From contig NZ_JAKGAQ010000001.1 in assembly GCF_021532615.1 (NCBI RefSeq), forward strand, positions 62,001 to 126,000: 64,000 nt of DNA, given 5' to 3'. Positions 17,340 to 26,054 of this stretch are shown here, piece by piece. The first letter of the stretch is position 1. Each line of letters opens with the position of its first letter. This stretch comes from Octadecabacter dasysiphoniae. Lineage in GTDB: Bacteria; Pseudomonadota; Alphaproteobacteria; Rhodobacterales; Rhodobacteraceae. The position numbers and the translations under genes are program-made. The notes below the pieces were generated by a model that was given only the letters and a program-made list of their open reading frames with translations, made no database searches and was not told where the DNA came from.

Positions 17340-17858
17340 CTACACTGTGCCGCGTGCAGGGCGGTCGTTCTTCTTGTTGAAAATCATCCCATCAAGCAGT
17401 TCGGACAAGTCGGGGCGCACAGCTGGACCGTTAGAGATTGAAACGGCGATCAGGCTCCCGTTTGGGCGTAAAACGTATGTTCCCGGCTCGGCGAACCGAC
17501 GATCAGTTTCGTTCGCGGATAAGGGTTCTGTCACGTAAAGGCCCAACAGGTTCATCTGCGCTTCGTTCAAATCATAACCCAAATCAAAGCCCCAACCGAA
17601 TTCTTCTTGATCCGCTTGTGCCTTTTCTTGCGTGTCAGCCGACACCACCGCGATGTCAAAACCCGCCGCGGTCCAGTCGTTGCGCATGCCATCCAGAATG
17701 GTGAGGTATCTTTTACATCTTGGGCAGTGTTTCCCGCGATACACGACCAGTAAGGTCCAATTGTACTTTTGACCGCCAACAGTAATCTCGCCTCCTCCGG
17801 CGCGGGGGAAAGACATCGGCGCGATAATACTATCGGCAACGGGTTTGGGTGTTGGCAT
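17340..17858 (-). CDS. Peroxiredoxin-like / AhpC-TSA thioredoxin-fold protein
   Basis: This 172-residue protein has a thioredoxin-like fold pattern: a beta strand WTLLVVYRGKHCPRC places C45 and C48 (CPRC) where AhpC/TSA proteins have the peroxidatic Cys, followed by ILDGMRNDWTAAGFDIAVVS and a C-terminal PGTYVLRPNGSLIAVSISNG. The ATG at complement 17856-17858 is chosen because GGAG lies nine bases before it; GTG at 17909 has none. It sits between the TRAP genes and uxaC and is transcribed toward dctP. It probably reduces peroxides or acts as a thiol oxidoreductase; the partner reductant is unknown. Confidence 0.75.
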   Translation of the reverse strand: MPTPKPVADSIIAPMSFPRAGGGEITVGGQKYNWTLLVVYRGKHCPRCKRYLTILDGMRNDWTAAGFDIAVVSADTQEKAQADQEEFGWGFDLGYDLNEAQMNLLGLYVTEPLSANETDRRFAEPGTYVLRPNGSLIAVSISNGPAVRPDLSELLDGMIFNKKNDRPARGTV

Positions 17859-17951
17859 GGCTGAAATCTCCGGTCGGGCGTCAGGGAAGGGCGTGACAGC
17901 GTGGTTCACGATGACTAGGATACCAGATTACGGATTGAAAGGGAGAGCACA

Positions 17952-19358
17952 ATGACGTTCTTAAATGAAGATCGTTTGTTCCCGGTTGAAACATCGGTGC
18001 GCGACATTGCGCGCGCACTTTACAGTGATGTACACGACCTGCCGATCATCAGCCCCCATGGCCATACAGACCCGCGATGGTTCGCGGAGAATAAACCCTT
18101 TGCCGACCCTGCCCAGTTGCTGGTTACACCGGATCACTATCTGTTTCGGATGCTGCACAGCCAAGGTATTCCGCTAGAGGCGCTGGGCGTTCCACGTGTG
18201 GACGGCGGCCCGATCGAACAAGACCCCCGCAAAATCTGGCGCCTGTTCGCAGACAATTACTATTTGTTTCGCGGAACACCGTCGCGCATCTGGGTCGATC
18301 ACGCCTTACAGGATGTCTTCGGCGTGACCGAACGGTTGTCGCCGAAAACGGCGGATGAGGTTTATGATCGAATTTCAGAGTGTCTCACTCAGAACGCTTA
18401 CCGACCTCGTGCATTGTTTGAAAAGTTCAACATCGAAGCGATTTCAACCACGGAAAGTGCGATAGACGATCTGCGCTGGCACGACATGATCCGCGCATCG
18501 GGTTGGGGTGGCAAAGTCGTCACCGCGTATCGCCCTGACGCCGTGATTGATCCTGAATTTGACGGCTTTGCTGACAACGTGGAAACGCTAGGCGCGCTAA
18601 CGGGCGAGGACACGACAACATGGGCGGGCTACCTCGCTGCGCATCGGAACCGGCGCGCTTTTTTCAAAAGATATGGTGCTACGTCATCTGATCATGGTCA
18701 CCCGACTGCTCGTACCGAGGATTTACCCGCAGACGTCGCGGCAACCCTATTCGACAAAGCCCTGTCCGGCACGTGCTCCGCAGACGAGGCGGATGTCTTT
18801 CGCGGTCATATGCTAACTGAAATGGCAAGGATGAGCCTTGATGACGGCCTTGTTCTGCAAATTCATCCCGGATCGTTTCGCAATCATTCCGATGTGATCA
18901 TGGGGCGGTTTGGCCGTGACAAAGGTTACGACATCCCGACGCGCACCGACTATGTGCACGCGCTGAAGCCGCTTCTGGACGCCGTCGGGCAGGAACCGGA
19001 TTTGACGATCATCGTTTTTACGTTGGATGAAACATCGATCCCGCGTGAACTCGCGCCGTTGGCGGGCGTTTACCCCGCTTTAAAACTTGGCCCGCCGTGG
19101 TGGTTTCACGACAGCGCAGAAGGCATGCGGCGGTTTCGCGAAACGGCGACAGAAACAGCAGGCTTTTATAACACGGTTGGCTTTAACGATGACACGCGCG
19201 CCTTCTGTTCTATCCCCGCGCGTCACGATGTTGCCCGCCGCATTGATTGCGGGTTTCTAGCAACCTTGATCGCGACGGGGCGGCTGGATGCGGATGAAGC
19301 ACCCGAAATCGCGCATGATCTGGCCTATGGCCTCGCCAAGCAGGCGTATAAATTTTGA
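17952..19358 (+). CDS. uxaC: Glucuronate (uronate) isomerase
   Basis: This enzyme converts D-glucuronate to D-fructuronate and D-galacturonate to D-tagaturonate. At 468 residues it has the standard UxaC length. The amidohydrolase-type metal site begins with HGHTDPRWF near residues 36-44, and family blocks DYLF-like DHYLFRMLHSQGIPLEALGV, STTESAIDDLRWHDMIR, HPGSFRNHSD and GPPWWFHDSAEGMRRFRE are present. A good ribosome site (AGGGAG) precedes ATG 17952. Its stop overlaps the start of the reductase gene (TTGA), so the two steps of uronate oxidation-reduction are translationally coupled. Confidence 0.93.
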   Translation: MTFLNEDRLFPVETSVRDIARALYSDVHDLPIISPHGHTDPRWFAENKPFADPAQLLVTPDHYLFRMLHSQGIPLEALGVPRVDGGPIEQDPRKIWRLFADNYYLFRGTPSRIWVDHALQDVFGVTERLSPKTADEVYDRISECLTQNAYRPRALFEKFNIEAISTTESAIDDLRWHDMIRASGWGGKVVTAYRPDAVIDPEFDGFADNVETLGALTGEDTTTWAGYLAAHRNRRAFFKRYGATSSDHGHPTARTEDLPADVAATLFDKALSGTCSADEADVFRGHMLTEMARMSLDDGLVLQIHPGSFRNHSDVIMGRFGRDKGYDIPTRTDYVHALKPLLDAVGQEPDLTIIVFTLDETSIPRELAPLAGVYPALKLGPPWWFHDSAEGMRRFRETATETAGFYNTVGFNDDTRAFCSIPARHDVARRIDCGFLATLIATGRLDADEAPEIAHDLAYGLAKQAYKF

Positions 19359-20776
19359 CAGCGCCGCGCCTGAAACGCCCCGACACACCGCGCGCCCGAA
19401 CGGGAATTGTGCATCTTGGCCTTGGCGCTTTTTTCCGGGCGTTCGGGTGTCCCTATATCGCGGATGCTATGACGGCATCCGCCGGTGATTGGGGCGTGAT
19501 CGGTGTGTCCCTGCGCAGTGCGGACACCCGTGATGCACTGCGCGATCAGGGGTGGGCCTATACGGCGATGTCGTTGGCCCCAGATGGGAATAGTACCCGT
19601 ATCATAGATGTGCTGAATGATGTGTTGGTGGCCCCCGAAAATCCAAACGCCGTATTGGATGCGATGACAGATCCGTCGGTCAGGGTTGTGACATTAACCG
19701 TGACCGAAAAGGGATACTGCCACAATCCTGCAACGGGTGCATTGAACCGCGATCACCCCGATATCCAACATGACCTCGCCCACGATATCCCCATTTCGAC
19801 ACTCGGGTTTTTGGTGCGGGCCTTGCAGGCGCGGATGCACGCAGGCGCGCGCCCTTTCACCGTGCTGACCTGCGATAACCTGCCGCAAAACGGACGGCTG
19901 GTACGTGGTGTGGTGCTTGAACTTGCCGAAATGATTGATCCAGAGCTTGCTCGCTGGATCAACACCCACGGGCGATTTCCCTGCACCATGGTGGACCGGA
20001 TCACCCCCGCCACCACGCCAGTCGACATTGAAAAGGTCCAAGCGATCACCGGCGTCTATGACGCAGCGCCCGTGATGCATGAACCGTTTTCCCAATGGGC
20101 GATTGAGGATGATTTCGTTGACAACATGCGCCCGGACTTTGCCATCGCGGGTGCGCAGTTGGTCCGCGATGTTGGTGCGTTTGAAGATATGAAATTGCGG
20201 ATGCTCAACGGGTCACATTCAGCGCTTGCGTACCTTGGGTATCTTGCGGGGCACGAAACAATTTCGGACACCGTTGCAGATCCAGTATTCGCCCGTTTCG
20301 TTCGCGCGTTGTGGGCGGAAATTATGCCAACCGTCACGGCGCCCGATGGTGTGGACTTGGGCAGTTACGCTGATGCGTTGTTTGATCGCTTCGCAAACCC
20401 CAACATCCGCCACCGCACATGGCAAATCGCGATGGACGGCAGTCAGAAGCTCCCGCAACGTCTGCTTGGAACGGTGCGTGATGCCTTTGATACGGGGCGG
20501 GCCGCGCCAATGGCGTGTCTGTCTGTCGCAGCTTGGATGCGTTACGTGTCTGGGATTGATGAAGCAGGACAACCGATTGATGTGAGAGATCCTCTTGCCG
20601 ACAAGTTAAAGGCGCTGACTGACATGGCCACCTCGCCTACTGAATGTGTTGCGGCGCTACTTTCCGTGCGTGAAATCTTTCCCGCAGATTTGGCAGAACA
20701 CCTGTCTGATCCTGTAACGCGGGCGGCAAACCTGATTTGGACTAAGGGATGCCGCGACGCGATCGGATCAGTCTAG
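19355..20776 (+). CDS. uxuB: Mannitol dehydrogenase family protein, probable fructuronate reductase
   Basis: This enzyme is expected to reduce D-fructuronate to D-mannonate with NADH. The 473-residue long-chain dehydrogenase has the catalytic K280, N285 and H288 set (KLRMLNGSH) and the N-terminal Rossmann region GIVHLGLGAFFRAF. The start is a TTG overlapping the uxaC stop by four bases. The neighbouring uxaC distinguishes it from a true mannitol dehydrogenase; a second family member at 26051 sits in the polyol operon. UxuA (mannonate dehydratase) is not in the window. Confidence 0.8.
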   Translation: MTAPRLKRPDTPRARTGIVHLGLGAFFRAFGCPYIADAMTASAGDWGVIGVSLRSADTRDALRDQGWAYTAMSLAPDGNSTRIIDVLNDVLVAPENPNAVLDAMTDPSVRVVTLTVTEKGYCHNPATGALNRDHPDIQHDLAHDIPISTLGFLVRALQARMHAGARPFTVLTCDNLPQNGRLVRGVVLELAEMIDPELARWINTHGRFPCTMVDRITPATTPVDIEKVQAITGVYDAAPVMHEPFSQWAIEDDFVDNMRPDFAIAGAQLVRDVGAFEDMKLRMLNGSHSALAYLGYLAGHETISDTVADPVFARFVRALWAEIMPTVTAPDGVDLGSYADALFDRFANPNIRHRTWQIAMDGSQKLPQRLLGTVRDAFDTGRAAPMACLSVAAWMRYVSGIDEAGQPIDVRDPLADKLKALTDMATSPTECVAALLSVREIFPADLAEHLSDPVTRAANLIWTKGCRDAIGSV

Positions 20777-21141
20777 CGCTGCATTGGTGCCCTGCAGTTC
20801 AGGCTGCATATGCACGTATCCGTCTCTGTTCGAAGCGCAAGGCAACGGGCAATGAGCAGCAATTTTGAAGCGAAACCACTGAGCTGGCCTAGTGGGTCCA
20901 AAACTAGGCAACAGGCGCAACAGTGATACGAAAAGTGCATGTCTGGGACAGAATCGGCCCGTCCATCGATTCGTTTTAATCAGCGAACTTTCGCGAATCC
21001 GTACACAAAACTGGGCATTTTTCTGTCAGAATGAAGATTTTGTATCTATAATTGGTCGAATTGTATTTGCGGAAGGCCGATCTAATCCGCCATTGTCGTC
21101 TGACAGAAAAATATAATCTGTGATTTCTGGGAGGAAATAAC
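20777..21141. other. Promoter region of the polyol ABC operon, 365 bases without a gene
   Basis: No gene is supported here. The right half contains two inverted copies of a 14-base motif (see 21017-21112). GATTCG (about 20967) and CGAATC (about 20994) form a shorter inverted pair. A strong ribosome site (CTGGGAGG) stands just before 21142. Confidence 0.6.
21017..21112. promoter_or_regulatory. Two inverted 14-base sites, candidate looping operators of the polyol operon
   Basis: ATTTTTCTGTCAGA at 21017-21030 recurs exactly in inverted orientation (TCTGACAGAAAAAT) at 21099-21112. Each copy contains its own dyad, TCTGNCAGA. Both lie within 125 bases upstream of the smoE start. The AraC-family regulator at 25161 is the only regulator in this operon and is the candidate binder. 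Confidence 0.55.
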
Positions 21142-22437
21142 ATGAAATCTTTACTGAATACGGCTCTCGGCCTGTCCATGGGCGTTGCGACTGCAACAAC
21201 TGCCTTCGCGGACGGTCACGCAACTGAGCTGACGATTGCTATCGTCAACAACGGTCACATGATCAACATGCAGACTGTTGCAGAAGCATACACCGAAGAA
21301 ACAGGCGTTACACTGAACTGGGTATCCCTGGAAGAAGGCGTTCTGCGCGAGCAGGTAACGTCTGACACAGCAACCGGTGGCGGCCAGTACGACATCATCA
21401 ACATCGGCATGCAGGAAGCTCCAATCTGGGGTGCAGCTGGCTGGATCGAACCACTTGAGTTCAGCGCAGAGTACGACGTTGACGACATGCTGCCAGCAAT
21501 GCGCAACGGTCTGTCCGCAGAAGGCGTTCTGTACGCTGCACCGTTCTACGGTGAATCGTCCATGGTTATGTACCGTTCTGACCTGACAGAAGCTGCTGGC
21601 GTATCCATCGCTGACAACGATTCTTGGGACAACGTGATGGCAGCTGCTGCTGCAATGCACGACCCAGACAACGGCGTTTACGGTGCATGTTTGCGCGGTA
21701 AGCCAGGTTGGGGCGACAACATGGCGTTCGTCACAACAATGGTTAACTCCTTTGGTGGTGCTTGGTTCGACGCTGACATGCGTCCTGCTCTGGACTCCGA
21801 CGAGTGGAAAGCCGCTGTAGAATTCTACGTTGAGCTGCTGGGTACATACGGCCCTCCAGGTTCCGAAGGTAACTCCTTCAACGAAATCCTGGCTCTGTAC
21901 AACGAAGGCAAGTGTGGCCTGTGGATTGACGCGACAATCGCTGCTTCTTTCCTTGAAGTAGACGGCGTTGCATACGCACAGTCTCCAAACGCTGGTAACC
22001 CGGTCGGTGCAAACTGGCTCTGGGCTTGGGCGATGGCTGTTCCAACAGGTACAGACAACACAGACGAAGCCAAAGCGTTCATCGAGTGGGCCACATCCAA
22101 GGCGTACATCGAAGCTGTCGGCAACCACCCAGACTTCGGTTGGGGTTCTGTTCCAACAGGTACACGTACATCCACATACGCGATCCCTGAATTCCAGGCA
22201 GCTGCAGCATTTGCAGACGCCGAATTGGCAGCGATTAACTCTGCGGCTCCAGAAGCCACAGACATCAAGCCATACGTAGGCGTCCAGTTCGCAGCGATCC
22301 CTGAATTCCCAGAAGTGGGTACAGCGGTTGCACAAGAAATCGCAGCGGCACTGTCCGGCGCGAAATCTGTGGACGAAGCTCTCGCAGCAGCACAGTCTGC
22401 AGCAGACGCAATCATGTCCGAAGCGGGTTACTACTAA
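21142..22437 (+). CDS. smoE: Sorbitol/mannitol ABC transporter substrate-binding protein
   Basis: This 431-residue family-1 binding protein has a signal peptide (cleavage after ATTAFA near 22) and resembles SmoE/MtlE polyol-binding proteins: QYDIINIGMQEAPIWGAAGW, CLRGKPGWGDNMAFVTTMVN and a Trp-rich GANWLWAWAMAVPTGT block. Codon use is strikingly skewed to GCA/GCT, CCA, ACA and GTT compared with its neighbours, a usual mark of very high expression. It is first in smoEFG-smoS-araC-mtlK-smoK, and a strong hairpin follows at 22460-22484, allowing excess synthesis of the binding protein. Confidence 0.9.
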   Translation: MKSLLNTALGLSMGVATATTAFADGHATELTIAIVNNGHMINMQTVAEAYTEETGVTLNWVSLEEGVLREQVTSDTATGGGQYDIINIGMQEAPIWGAAGWIEPLEFSAEYDVDDMLPAMRNGLSAEGVLYAAPFYGESSMVMYRSDLTEAAGVSIADNDSWDNVMAAAAAMHDPDNGVYGACLRGKPGWGDNMAFVTTMVNSFGGAWFDADMRPALDSDEWKAAVEFYVELLGTYGPPGSEGNSFNEILALYNEGKCGLWIDATIAASFLEVDGVAYAQSPNAGNPVGANWLWAWAMAVPTGTDNTDEAKAFIEWATSKAYIEAVGNHPDFGWGSVPTGTRTSTYAIPEFQAAAAFADAELAAINSAAPEATDIKPYVGVQFAAIPEFPEVGTAVAQEIAAALSGAKSVDEALAAAQSAADAIMSEAGYY

Positions 22438-22459
22438 ACCCCTTTGACTGACTAATGTT

Positions 22460-22484
22460 GGGTCCGGCTGCGAAAGCCGGGCCC
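22460..22484 (+). promoter_or_regulatory. GC-rich intercistronic hairpin after smoE
   Basis: GGGTCCGGCT (22460-22469) pairs with AGCCGGGCCC (22475-22484) with one G-U pair and a five-base loop. A T-rich stretch (AAATATTTTTC) only begins 11 bases later, so it may act as a partial terminator or as a 3' end protecting the smoE message. Confidence 0.65.
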
Positions 22485-22612
22485 GATATTCCCAAATATT
22501 TTTCTTGATCGCTTTGCTTGTACGCGGCACGCTTTAGTTGTGCTGCTCGCTAAACGACTACCCGCTTATCGTAGTATTTCAATGAAACCCGTCTGAACAG
22601 GTGACCAGAGCT

Positions 22613-23551
22613 ATGTCCAAAAGAACGCTCCCTCGCATCCTCCAAACGCCAGCCGTCATACTCTTGTTGATCTGGATGTTGGTTCCATTGAGCATGACGC
22701 TCTATTTCTCGTTCATCCGATATGTGTTGAACAGTAACATCCGGCCCGAATGGACGTCGCCGTCGCTCAGCAACTGGCGTGGCTTTGGTAACTACGGTTA
22801 TGTATTGAAAGCAAAGGATTTTCTCTTTGCTATTCAGAACTCGGTTTTGATCGTTGGTAGTATCCTGATCATCACGGTGCTTCTGGGTCTCGCGATTGCG
22901 GTTCTGATCAATCGTAACTTCCCCGGACGTGGCATTGTACGCGTTCTGCTGATTTCGCCTTTCTTTGTTATGCCTGCGGTGAACGCGGTTTTGTGGATCA
23001 ACATGATCCTTGATCCGGTGCTTGGCCTTCAGGGTCTTGCAGTTGGCGGCATCAATAACCTGATCGATGGACTGCGGGACTTCCCGGTTCTCGGCGCCTT
23101 CTTTAACCTGTGGCCAACGCTTGAACCCATTTCCTTCCGAGCCTCGCAAACGTCTGCCTACGCGGTCATCATGATGGTTGCCTGGCAATGGACACCCTTT
23201 GCGGTCCTGATCTTTATGACGTCGCTGCAATCCGAAGATGAAAGCCAAAAAGAGGCGGCGACGCTTGATGGTGCGTCCCCATGGTCGCAGTTCATCAACC
23301 TGACAGTGCCACATCTGGCCCGCCCGATTGCGATTGTGGTGATGATCCAGTCGATCTTCCACCTGTCGCTTTATGCAGAAATCGAAATCGTGAGCCGCGG
23401 TAGTGGTAACAAGAACCTTCCGTATCTCATTGGCGAATTCGCCAACAACAATATTGGTGCCGCAAGCGCCACGGGCATTTTCGCCGTAATCCTTGCCAAC
23501 ATCATCGCAATCTTCTTGCTGCGCATGGTTGGCAAAAGCTTGATGGACTAG
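22613..23551 (+). CDS. smoF: Sorbitol/mannitol ABC transporter permease
   Basis: This 312-residue protein has about six membrane helices and the binding-protein-dependent permease EAA loop (EAATLDGASPWSQFINLTVP, residues about 216-235) that contacts the ATPase. ATG 22613 is taken as start; GTG 22601 is a longer alternative. It follows smoE after 175 bases and precedes smoG by 11 bases. Gene order and the paired ATPase SmoK downstream identify it as the MalF-like half of the polyol importer. Confidence 0.9.
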   Translation: MSKRTLPRILQTPAVILLLIWMLVPLSMTLYFSFIRYVLNSNIRPEWTSPSLSNWRGFGNYGYVLKAKDFLFAIQNSVLIVGSILIITVLLGLAIAVLINRNFPGRGIVRVLLISPFFVMPAVNAVLWINMILDPVLGLQGLAVGGINNLIDGLRDFPVLGAFFNLWPTLEPISFRASQTSAYAVIMMVAWQWTPFAVLIFMTSLQSEDESQKEAATLDGASPWSQFINLTVPHLARPIAIVVMIQSIFHLSLYAEIEIVSRGSGNKNLPYLIGEFANNNIGAASATGIFAVILANIIAIFLLRMVGKSLMD

Positions 23552-23562
23552 GGAAAAAGACA

Positions 23563-24399
23563 ATGGCAGCTGTTACCGAACGCTCAAACTTTGGCAAATT
23601 TGCATGGCCCGTCATGGCATGGATTGTTGCTCTCATCTTCTTCTTCCCGATCTTCTGGTTGGTTTTCACCAGCTTCAAGACGGACGCGGATGCGGTGAAG
23701 CCGGAATTTCTGTTCCGCTTCACGCCAACGCTCGAAAACTACACGAATATGACGCAGAACTATGACTACTGGCGCTTTGCGACGAACTCGGTGATTACAT
23801 CGACCTTCGCCACATTATTCGCTTTGTTTGTCGGGGTTCCCGCTGCGTATGCGATGGCCTTTAACCCGTCTCGCCACACCAAAGACATCCTGATGTGGAT
23901 GCTGTCGACGAAAATGCTGCCCGCTGCGGCCGTGTTGTACCCGATGACATTCCTGACGAAGAACATGCTTGGCATCTATGACACGCACTTCCTGGTGATC
24001 TTGGTGTTGTGCCTGATCAACTTGCCAATCGTGATCTGGATGTTGTTCACGTACTTCAAAGAGATCCCGAAAGAGATCATCGAAGCCGGCAAGATGGACG
24101 GTGTATCAACCTGGGGTGAGATTAAGGATATCCTGATCCCGTTGGCATGGGGTGGTATCGCATCTACAGCACTGCTGACGTTTATCTTTTGCTGGAACGA
24201 AGCCTACTGGACGGTTCGTCTGACAACGATTGATGCGGCAACCTTGTCGACCTTGATCGAAGGCAACCGTGCACCGGAGGGTCTGTTCTTTGGCCGCCTG
24301 TCCGCGGTGTCTACAGCAGCAATCGCACCTATCGTGATCCTCGGCTGGTTCTGCCAAAAGCAGCTGGTTGCAGGCCTCACATTCGGAGCGGTGAAGTAA
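23563..24399 (+). CDS. smoG: Sorbitol/mannitol ABC transporter permease
   Basis: This 278-residue MalG-like permease has six membrane helices and an EAA loop (EAGKMDGVSTWGEIKDILIP, residues about 174-193). It ends at TAATG, where the last base of the stop codon region overlaps the start of the sorbitol dehydrogenase gene, so the two are coupled. SmoF and SmoG together form the membrane channel; SmoK at 27460 supplies ATP hydrolysis. Confidence 0.9.
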   Translation: MAAVTERSNFGKFAWPVMAWIVALIFFFPIFWLVFTSFKTDADAVKPEFLFRFTPTLENYTNMTQNYDYWRFATNSVITSTFATLFALFVGVPAAYAMAFNPSRHTKDILMWMLSTKMLPAAAVLYPMTFLTKNMLGIYDTHFLVILVLCLINLPIVIWMLFTYFKEIPKEIIEAGKMDGVSTWGEIKDILIPLAWGGIASTALLTFIFCWNEAYWTVRLTTIDAATLSTLIEGNRAPEGLFFGRLSAVSTAAIAPIVILGWFCQKQLVAGLTFGAVK

Positions 24400-25157
24400 T
24401 GCTAAACGCGGCACCCACAGACCTGACCGGCAAAGTTGCCTTGGTCACGGGTGCCGTCGGGGGCATCGGCGCAAGCGCGGTAGACCACTTTGCCGCGCTT
24501 GGTGCCACAGTCTATGCAACCGATATTGCCGACAGCTTTGATGGTCCCGCCACGTATGAGACCTTCGATCTTCTGGACAATGTTGAACTTGCGAAATGTG
24601 CCGACTGGATTGCCTACATTAAGCCAGATATCCTGTTCAACAACGCGGCCATCTTTGACATGGGTTCGGTGCTTGAAGCTGATCTGGATCAATATGATCG
24701 CCTTTTCGGCGTTAACGTGCGGGCCTTTTACGCTGTGATGCAGGCAACGGCCAAATCGATGGTCGCGAACACGCAGCAGGGTTCGATTATCAATCTTGCC
24801 TCCCAAGCAGGACATCGCGGTGAAGCTTTGGTCGCCCATTACTGTGCGACCAAAGCTGCCGTGATCAGTTACACGCAATCTGCGGCCCTTGCGGTTGCGC
24901 CGCATAAAATCCGCGTCAATGCGATCAGCCCCGGCGTGATCGACACGCCGATGTGGAAAGACGTTGATGCGCTGTTCGCCAAGTTTGAAGGCAAGCCGCT
25001 TGGCCAAAAGAAGCGCGAAGTCGGTGACGCTGTGCCGCTTGGCTATATGGGGCATCCGTCCGATGTTGCCCGCGCCGCTGTGTTTCTGGCCAGTGACCAA
25101 TCCGTTTATATGACCGCCCAGACCATCGGTGTCGATGGCGGCAACGTGTTGAGATAG
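24399..25157 (+). CDS. smoS: Sorbitol dehydrogenase (SDR family), SmoS-like
   Basis: This enzyme oxidises D-sorbitol (glucitol) to D-fructose with NAD+. The 252-residue short-chain dehydrogenase has the cofactor motif TGAVGGIG (17-24), NNAA (81-84) and catalytic S135, Y148 and K152 (YCATK). The C-terminal block FAKFEGKPLGQKKREVGDAV closely matches the block in Rhodobacter sphaeroides SmoS, as I recall it. It overlaps smoG by one base and is followed by an AraC regulator after three bases. Confidence 0.85.
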   Translation: MLNAAPTDLTGKVALVTGAVGGIGASAVDHFAALGATVYATDIADSFDGPATYETFDLLDNVELAKCADWIAYIKPDILFNNAAIFDMGSVLEADLDQYDRLFGVNVRAFYAVMQATAKSMVANTQQGSIINLASQAGHRGEALVAHYCATKAAVISYTQSAALAVAPHKIRVNAISPGVIDTPMWKDVDALFAKFEGKPLGQKKREVGDAVPLGYMGHPSDVARAAVFLASDQSVYMTAQTIGVDGGNVLR

Positions 25158-25160
25158 GTC

Positions 25161-26054
25161 ATGTCCATCATTGAACCAGAAATCGAAGTCCTTGAGGCCA
25201 ACGCCCATAGCGTTCGTTATCTTGAACACGGCTGGCCGGACCCGTTGTGCCGCTGGCATTCGCACAAGGAATGCGAATTGCATTTGATTCTGGACACCCA
25301 AGGCAAAGCGTTTGTCGGCGACTACATCGGTGACTTTGGTCCCAAATCGCTGTTTTTGACGGGCCCAAACCTGCCCCACAATTGGATTACGGATGAATTT
25401 TGGGACGGGCCAGTGACGCACCGCGACATGGTTATCCAGTTCGATCAGGACCGGATCATCAAACTCGCGAGCGCCTTCGGCGAGTTTTCTGACGTATCGC
25501 GACTTATCGAAAGGTCGCGTTCCGGGTTGGAATTCTTTGACTTTGATTTCGACTGGGTCCGTAACAAATTTGTGCAGGTGCGCGATCTTTCCGGAACCTA
25601 TCAGATGCTCGCCTTTATTGAGCTTTTGACCTACGTCACGGGTATTCCGTCTGCCAAAGAACTGTCGCTTGTAAAGATGCAGCAAAATGTCGGCGACACA
25701 CGCCATGCCCGCATCGCGATTGTTATTGATTACATCGTCGAACACTTCGCCGAGAACCTGAAAGTCGAAACCGCCGCCGAATTGTCGGGGATGAGCCCGC
25801 AAACATTCAGCCGCAATTTTCAGGCTGTCACGGGGCGTCGTTTCGTTGAATTCGTCAATCGGGTACGGATCGGTGAAGCCTGCGGTATGCTCTATGCGAC
25901 CGAGCTTCAGATCACAGAAATTTGCCACAAAGCGGGTTTCAAAAACCTCGCCAATTTCAACCGCCATTTCTTGAAGGTTAAATCGATGACTCCGTCGGAG
26001 TATCGTGACATCGCCCGCAAAGATCTTGTGCCACAACTGGAGGCCGCGCAATGA
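25161..26054 (+). CDS. AraC-family transcriptional regulator of polyol operon
   Basis: This 297-residue protein has an N-terminal cupin-like sensor region (HSHKECELHLILDT and GPNLPHNW blocks, about 29-76) and a C-terminal AraC double helix-turn-helix (HFAENLKVETAAELSGMSPQ to FNRHFLKVKSMTPSEYRDIA, about 194-287). It lies inside the polyol operon, three bases after smoS and overlapping mtlK by four bases. It probably activates the operon in response to a polyol. The inverted 14-base sites at 21017-21112 are the best candidate targets. Confidence 0.88.
   Translation: MSIIEPEIEVLEANAHSVRYLEHGWPDPLCRWHSHKECELHLILDTQGKAFVGDYIGDFGPKSLFLTGPNLPHNWITDEFWDGPVTHRDMVIQFDQDRIIKLASAFGEFSDVSRLIERSRSGLEFFDFDFDWVRNKFVQVRDLSGTYQMLAFIELLTYVTGIPSAKELSLVKMQQNVGDTRHARIAIVIDYIVEHFAENLKVETAAELSGMSPQTFSRNFQAVTGRRFVEFVNRVRIGEACGMLYATELQITEICHKAGFKNLANFNRHFLKVKSMTPSEYRDIARKDLVPQLEAAQ

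Noticed and set aside
21151..22530. 459-codon open frame antisense to smoE
   Set aside because: It is a mirror of the biased codon use of smoE, is rich in Cys, Val and His without domains, and has no ribosome site.
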